Shown here: positions 1-6,336 of the stretch, one piece after another
How the letters are laid out: each line of letters opens with the position of its first letter
How positions within the stretch are numbered: the stretch's first letter is position 1
The notes under the pieces: model-generated
The model's input: only the letters and a program-made list of their open reading frames with translations
What the model was told of the DNA's origin: nothing
Databases searched by the model: none
Made by a program: the position numbers and the translations under genes
Assembly (NCBI GenBank): GCA_013153955.1
Contig: JAADDM010000303.1
Location: forward strand, 1 to 6,336
Source: Gammaproteobacteria bacterium
Lineage (GTDB): Bacteria > Pseudomonadota > Gammaproteobacteria > Thiomicrospirales > Thiomicrospiraceae
Direction of reading: 5' to 3'
DNA length: 6,336 nt

Positions 1-1
1 A

Positions 2-1081
2 TTAATAGGTTTAACTTACGCAATAGGATCTATCTTATTCGGAATATTATCAATACTAGTAGGAAGATTATCAGACAAGTACGGAAGAAAAAAATTTATA
101 TTAATAGGTTGTGCTTTAGGAATAATATATCCGTTATTATATGCATCAGTCTTAAATATTTACCAATATATGGCAGTAAAGACCATCTGGGCTTTTACTT
201 CAATTACAACAGGACCTATTTTTATGGCATACCTACAAGATATACTAAAACATATAAAAAAACAAGGACAATATATAGGAATTGTTTTTTCTATACAAGC
301 CATTTTTGGAGCAGTAGCTTCATTAGTAGGAGGATATCTCAGCGATAAATACTCTTTCGTAATCCCATATATCACAATGTCAATAATATTTTTATTAGCT
401 ACAATAATAGCGATGTATGAATTTAAAATAAAAAAAGTGAGAAAAATAACACAACAAAAAAGAATAGAAAAAAAAGAGTTACTTTTCGGAATAAAATATA
501 TTTTTAAAAAACCAGAATTAATATTTTATTTTATTAATAATAGCGCTTTTGGAATAAATTGGGGAATCAAAGGGATGTTATGGCCTTTGATGATATACAA
601 TTTAGCAAAAAAGGATTTTATTACAGGAAGTATTTTTGCAACAATGGGATTAGTAGCATTCATATTTTTATTATTTATAGGCAGAATAGTAGATAAAATA
701 GGACCTTTTAAATCAGAATTCATATCAATTTTTATCCTTGCAATAAGCGGAATAATTATATCTATGAGCAATAATATAATAACATTCTGGATCACAGCAG
801 CAATATTTGCAATAGGAGAAGCAATAAATGGACCTGCACAAGCAGTATTACTAACAAACTATATAGAAAACAAATATAGAGGAGAAATATTAGCGATAGA
901 TACAGTGTTTGATAAAATATTAAACACAGCAGCACCTTTTATAGCAGGAATTTTATTAAACTATTTCACAGCAAATAAAGTTTATTTAATATTTGCAAGT
1001 ACATTTTGGATTTCAATAATATTATCTTTATTAGTATACAAAAAAAATATAAAAACAAAGTACACTAATAACGTACAGTAA
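2..1081 (+). CDS. MFS transporter, 5'-truncated by the window edge
   Basis: The frame is open from the first bases of the window to TAA at 1079-1081, giving 359 visible residues. The ATG at 170 is internal, because clear MFS sequence lies upstream of it. Visible residues 21-31, GRLSDKYGRKK, are the MFS motif A of the loop between membrane helices 2 and 3. Residues 89-112 end in a GG typical of motif C in helix 5. A basic loop at about 140-172 separates the two six-helix halves. GRIVDK (227-232) is the degenerate motif A repeat between helices 8 and 9, and NKYRGE (290-295) matches the loop between helices 10 and 11. Helix 1 and the start of helix 2 are missing. It is an inner-membrane secondary transporter; the substrate cannot be read from sequence, though drug or metabolite efflux is common in this family. 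Codon use is strongly A-rich (ATA, AAA, TTA, AGA). The gene converges on the rRNA operon. Confidence 0.9.
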   Translation, partial: LIGLTYAIGSILFGILSILVGRLSDKYGRKKFILIGCALGIIYPLLYASVLNIYQYMAVKTIWAFTSITTGPIFMAYLQDILKHIKKQGQYIGIVFSIQAIFGAVASLVGGYLSDKYSFVIPYITMSIIFLLATIIAMYEFKIKKVRKITQQKRIEKKELLFGIKYIFKKPELIFYFINNSAFGINWGIKGMLWPLMIYNLAKKDFITGSIFATMGLVAFIFLLFIGRIVDKIGPFKSEFISIFILAISGIIISMSNNIITFWITAAIFAIGEAINGPAQAVLLTNYIENKYRGEILAIDTVFDKILNTAAPFIAGILLNYFTANKVYLIFASTFWISIILSLLVYKKNIKTKYTNNVQ

Positions 1082-1216
1082 AAAAAAGTAAAAAAAAATT
1101 ATAATATAAAAAAAAAACTTACAAAAATTAATTCTAATTCTAAAAAAAATATAACATAATTAAAAATAATATAATTCTAAAATAAAAAGAAAAAAAAGTC
1201 ATAAAAAGATGAAAAA
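1082..1216 (-). terminator. U-rich termination region of the rRNA operon
   Basis: This spacer separates the MFS stop codon from the 23S processing stem. The plus strand is almost entirely A with scattered T, including several runs of seven or more A. A transcript leaving the 23S gene on the minus strand would therefore meet repeated U tracts (for example opposite 1190-1198, 1144-1151 and 1109-1118). Archaeal RNA polymerase terminates at such oligo-U tracts without needing a hairpin. The plus strand has no matching T runs, so the MFS transcript gets no equivalent signal here. No ORF, tRNA or 5S rRNA is recognisable. The role is inferred from composition and position. Confidence 0.6.
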
Positions 1217-1234
1217 CTAAGCAGGAACACAACC

Positions 1235-1246
<12 letters not shown>
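1217..1246 (-). repeat. 23S precursor processing stem, 3' arm
   Basis: This is the inverted-repeat partner of 4141-4170. Read as RNA from the minus strand, all 30 positions pair with the 5' arm: 24 Watson-Crick pairs and 6 G-U pairs, with no gap. The inner eight pairs or so (1239-1246) are the terminal helix H1 of mature 23S. The outer 22 are precursor sequence. The stem brings the two ends of 23S together for endonuclease cleavage. Confidence 0.88.
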
Positions 1247-4140
<2,894 letters not shown>

Positions 4141-4148
<8 letters not shown>

Positions 4149-4170
4149 TATTGGTTGTGCTCCTACTTAG
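4141..4170 (-). repeat. 23S precursor processing stem, 5' arm
   Basis: This arm lies just upstream of and overlapping the 5' end of 23S. It is complementary over 30 positions to 1217-1246. The six positions where the arms are not exact complements are all transitions that turn into G-U pairs in RNA, which argues for selection on the RNA helix. Outside the 30 bp, AUGAA/UUCAU could add five more pairs beyond a 1x3 internal loop. I do not see the two staggered 3-nt bulges of a canonical archaeal bulge-helix-bulge site. Confidence 0.88.
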
Positions 4171-4258
4171 CTTCATAAACATAACAAAAGTATGTTTCTG
4201 CTACGATCAGGAATGCTGTCTTCCTAACCGTTGTTTTTCATGATTTTATGAGTATGAA
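4171..4258 (-). other. tRNA-Ala to 23S spacer with two hairpins
   Basis: This spacer lies between the tRNA 3' end and the 23S stem. Two hairpins are visible in the transcript. One at 4205-4229 pairs GGUUAGGAA with UUCCUGAUC (9 bp with two G-U pairs, 7-nt loop). One at 4177-4197 pairs AAACAUA with UAUGUUU (7 bp, 7-nt loop). They may guide folding or processing, but no function can be assigned. There is no ORF or other RNA gene. Confidence 0.5.
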
Positions 4259-4332
4259 TGGACTCGACGGGATTCGAACCCGTGGCCCCCACCTTGCAAG
4301 GGTGGTGCTCTACCAGACTGAGCTACGAGCCC
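4259..4332 (-). tRNA. tRNA-Ala (UGC anticodon)
   Basis: The minus strand folds into a 74-nt cloverleaf. The acceptor stem is GGGCUCG/CGAGUCC with the G3:U70 pair that is the identity element for alanyl-tRNA synthetase, followed by discriminator A73. The D arm contains GUAGCUCAG and GGUAGAGC. The anticodon stem CCACC/GGUGG closes the loop CUUGCAA, giving anticodon UGC, which decodes GCN alanine codons. The T loop contains GGUUCGAAUCC. The CCA tail is not encoded (TTC follows A73), so it must be added after transcription. There is no intron. tRNA-Ala(UGC) between 16S and 23S is the usual arrangement in euryarchaeal-type rRNA operons, and it is probably excised from the same precursor. Confidence 0.97.
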
Positions 4333-4453
4333 GATCCGAATTTGATATGTGAAAATTGTGATATTATGATTATAATATATTATAATAGTATATAATGGGC
4401 GCAGTATGCTAGAATCTTTATCAGCAAAAAAATTATTTGTGTTTTTATATAAA
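4333..4453 (-). other. 16S to tRNA-Ala spacer
   Basis: This A+T-rich spacer contains the 3' arm of the 16S processing stem (4390-4416). Between that arm and the tRNA it is nearly all A and T, and contains TATAATATATTATAAT-like sequence at about 4372-4395. That could resemble a weak internal promoter for the tRNA and 23S, but no BRE is visible, so I do not call one. There is no coding sequence. Confidence 0.6.
4390..4416 (-). repeat. 16S precursor processing stem, 3' arm
   Basis: This arm lies 37 nt downstream of the 16S 3' end in the transcript. GAUUCUAGCAUACUGC (4401-4416) pairs perfectly over 16 bp with 5983-5998 in the leader. The adjoining GCCCAUUAUAU (4390-4400) pairs over 11 bp with 6004-6014. 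The two helices are contiguous on this strand but separated by five unpaired bases on the leader strand. Confidence 0.85.
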
Positions 4454-5926
<1,473 letters not shown>

Positions 5927-6075
5927 CTATTAATGTACGTTTCGCTATCAAGGCTGAATTTATAGAAATTTAGCTATTCAAGGATTCTAGCATACTGCAT
6001 CGTGCCCATCATATGAAAGGCATTCACGTAATAAATTTTTGTAGGAGGCGATAAAACTTTTGTTTTTTAAAACAA
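5927..6075 (-). other. 5' leader of the rRNA precursor
   Basis: This is the transcribed leader between the predicted start of the proximal promoter (about 6075) and the 16S 5' end. It contains the 5' arm of the 16S stem (5983-6014). It also contains a small hairpin at 5953-5974 (GCU-A-AAUUU with AAAUU-C-AGC, loop CUAU), flanked by two near-identical 10-11 nt direct repeats, CCTTGATAGC (5944-5953) and CCTTGAATAGC (5973-5983). No ORF is present. The leader limits are inferred from the promoter position. Confidence 0.55.
5983..6014 (-). repeat. 16S precursor processing stem, 5' arm
   Basis: GCAGUAUGCUAGAAUC (5983-5998 complement) pairs with 4401-4416, and AUAUGAUGGGC (6004-6014 complement) pairs with 4390-4400. 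The five bases ACGAU (complement of 5999-6003) have no partner and would bulge on this strand only. The stem encloses the whole 16S and should serve its excision. The bulge geometry differs from the usual two staggered 3-nt bulges cut by the archaeal splicing endonuclease. Confidence 0.85.
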
Positions 6076-6082
6076 AGGTTTT
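6053..6082. repeat. 30-bp A/T-rich palindrome at the predicted transcription start
   Basis: The arms AAAACTTTTGTTTT (6053-6066) and AAAACAAAGGTTTT (6069-6082) are inverted repeats of 14 bp with one mismatch and a 2-base centre. The palindrome begins about 14 bp downstream of the proximal TATA box and spans the predicted start at about 6075. It could be a protein-binding site or form a hairpin at the very 5' end of the transcript. It could also be partly a chance product of A/T-rich sequence. Confidence 0.5.
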
Positions 6083-6095
6083 GGTTTATACAATC

Positions 6096-6111
6096 TATTT
6101 ATAAAACTTTC
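6096..6111 (-). promoter_or_regulatory. Proximal rRNA promoter (BRE and TATA)
   Basis: On the minus strand GAAAG (6107-6111) precedes TTTATAAATA (6096-6105), matching the archaeal purine-rich TFB-recognition element followed by a TBP-binding TATA box. Transcription should start about 25 bp downstream, near 6075, and yield a leader of about 150 nt before 16S. Confidence 0.7.
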
Positions 6112-6163
6112 TTTTTTGTTATCATTGTTTTTTTTTAAAGCAAGGATTTTTGGTTTAAGCTTT

Positions 6164-6179
6164 TATTTAAAAACTTTTC
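6164..6179 (-). promoter_or_regulatory. Distal rRNA promoter (BRE and TATA)
   Basis: On the minus strand GAAAAG (6174-6179) precedes TTTTTAAATA (6164-6173). This is the second copy of the promoter module, 68 bp upstream of the proximal one, with a predicted start near 6140. TTTTTAAATA is a somewhat weaker TATA match than that of the proximal copy. Confidence 0.6.
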
Positions 6180-6189
6180 TTTTGGGTTT

Positions 6190-6273
6190 TTAAATGAACA
6201 GCAAAATGCACAAAATACTGTCAAAACAAATATGCATACAAACAAGTACACAATATAATATATATAGTATAGA
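6190..6273. other. Intergenic spacer between divergent promoters
   Basis: This A/T-rich stretch lies between the distal rRNA promoter and the rightward promoter. It contains an alternating TA tract at about 6253-6270, which could be a third, weaker minus-strand TATA region, but no BRE accompanies it. No ORF or RNA gene is visible. Confidence 0.4.
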
Positions 6274-6290
6274 GAAAAGTTTTTATATTA
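6274..6290 (+). promoter_or_regulatory. Rightward archaeal promoter at the window edge
   Basis: GAAAAG (6274-6279) followed by TTTTTATATTA (6280-6290) has the same BRE/TATA architecture as the rRNA promoters but on the plus strand. The start is predicted near 6308-6312, a few bases before an ATG at 6315. This suggests a gene divergent from the rRNA operon. Confidence 0.5.
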
Positions 6291-6314
6291 CTAATGTATA
6301 TTTTTCAAAAAAAA

Positions 6315-6336
6315 ATGCTTATACATTATAGTTTGA
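6315..6336 (+). CDS. Possible start of a divergent gene, cut by the window edge
   Basis: An ATG at 6315 opens a frame reading MLIHYSL to the last bases of the window. Only seven codons are visible, so no product can be named. The support is positional: a BRE/TATA site is centred about 30 bp upstream, so the mRNA would begin within about 3-7 nt of the ATG. There is no Shine-Dalgarno sequence (the preceding bases are all A), which fits leaderless translation, common in archaea. It could equally be a chance ATG. Confidence 0.35.

Larger units (their letters stand above)
6062..6189 (-). repeat. Tandem duplication of the rRNA promoter module
   Basis: Two imperfect direct repeats of about 60 bp lie head to tail, at about 6062-6120 and 6127-6189, offset by 68-69 bp. 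Each contains, in the same order, a run of T, a CAAAGG or CAAGGA block, TTTTGGTTTA, a TATTTA-AAA TATA element (minus strand), ACTTTC or ACTTTTC, and a further T-rich block. The copies differ by substitutions and small indels. The duplication covers the BRE/TATA and the region down to the start site, so both copies may be active promoters. Confidence 0.7.

Noticed and set aside
109..795. Short ORFs in other frames within the MFS gene (109-348 plus, 160-375 minus, 526-795 minus)
   Set aside because: They are out-of-frame shadows of the MFS frame, which has clear motif A, motif C and membrane-helix structure from position 2 to 1081.
1082..1216. A 5S rRNA gene or second tRNA downstream of 23S
   Set aside because: The stretch is about 135 bp of nearly pure A/T with no G+C-rich helices, so neither RNA can be present.
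4372..4395. TATA-like sequence in the 16S to tRNA spacer as an internal promoter for tRNA-Ala and 23S
   Set aside because: The spacer is almost pure A/T, so TATA-like strings are expected by chance. No purine-rich BRE precedes it on the minus strand, and it overlaps the 16S stem arm.

Overview
The window holds a complete archaeal rRNA operon on the minus strand, with a protein gene converging on its 3' end and signs of a gene diverging from its 5' end. I see no CRISPR array, transposon, prophage or defence cluster. I also do not see an undescribed protein system. The parts worth a second look are in the operon's promoter region, its precursor processing stems and a few conserved rRNA positions.

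Organism. Both rRNAs are archaeal. The 16S carries the archaeal 344, 915 and 958 signature sites, and the 23S has the archaeal/eukaryotic G at the E. coli 2058 position. The 16S starts with TTCCCGTTGATCCTGCGGGA instead of the usual archaeal TTCCGGTTGATCCTGCCGGA. From memory this is the form targeted by Nanoarchaeum-type primers. Together with the very A+T-rich flanks this suggests a DPANN archaeon of the Nanoarchaeota/Woesearchaeota/Pacearchaeota kind. The placement is an inference and no database was searched. In Nanoarchaeum equitans itself the 16S and 23S genes are unlinked, so it is not that species.

Layout. Positions 2-1081 (+) are the 3' part of a major facilitator superfamily (MFS) transporter gene. 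Positions 1082-1216 are an extremely A-rich spacer, read as U-rich in rRNA transcripts, which probably terminates the operon. The 23S rRNA (about 1235-4148), tRNA-Ala(UGC) (4259-4332) and 16S rRNA (about 4454-5926) follow, all on the minus strand, so transcription runs 16S, tRNA-Ala, 23S. No 5S rRNA gene follows the 23S. Each rRNA is bracketed by a long inverted repeat that would form its precursor processing stem (1217-1246 with 4141-4170, and 4390-4416 with 5983-6014). Upstream of the 16S, a promoter module of about 60 bp with an archaeal BRE/TATA site is present twice in tandem (6062-6189). At the right edge a third BRE/TATA site faces the other way, about 30 bp before an ATG at 6315, so a leaderless or nearly leaderless gene may begin there.

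How it works together. One transcript starting from one or both tandem promoters would carry a leader of about 150-220 nt, then 16S, tRNA-Ala and 23S. The two stems would bring the ends of each rRNA together for excision, and transcription would end in the U-rich tract before running into the MFS gene. All other open reading frames inside the rRNA genes are chance frames.
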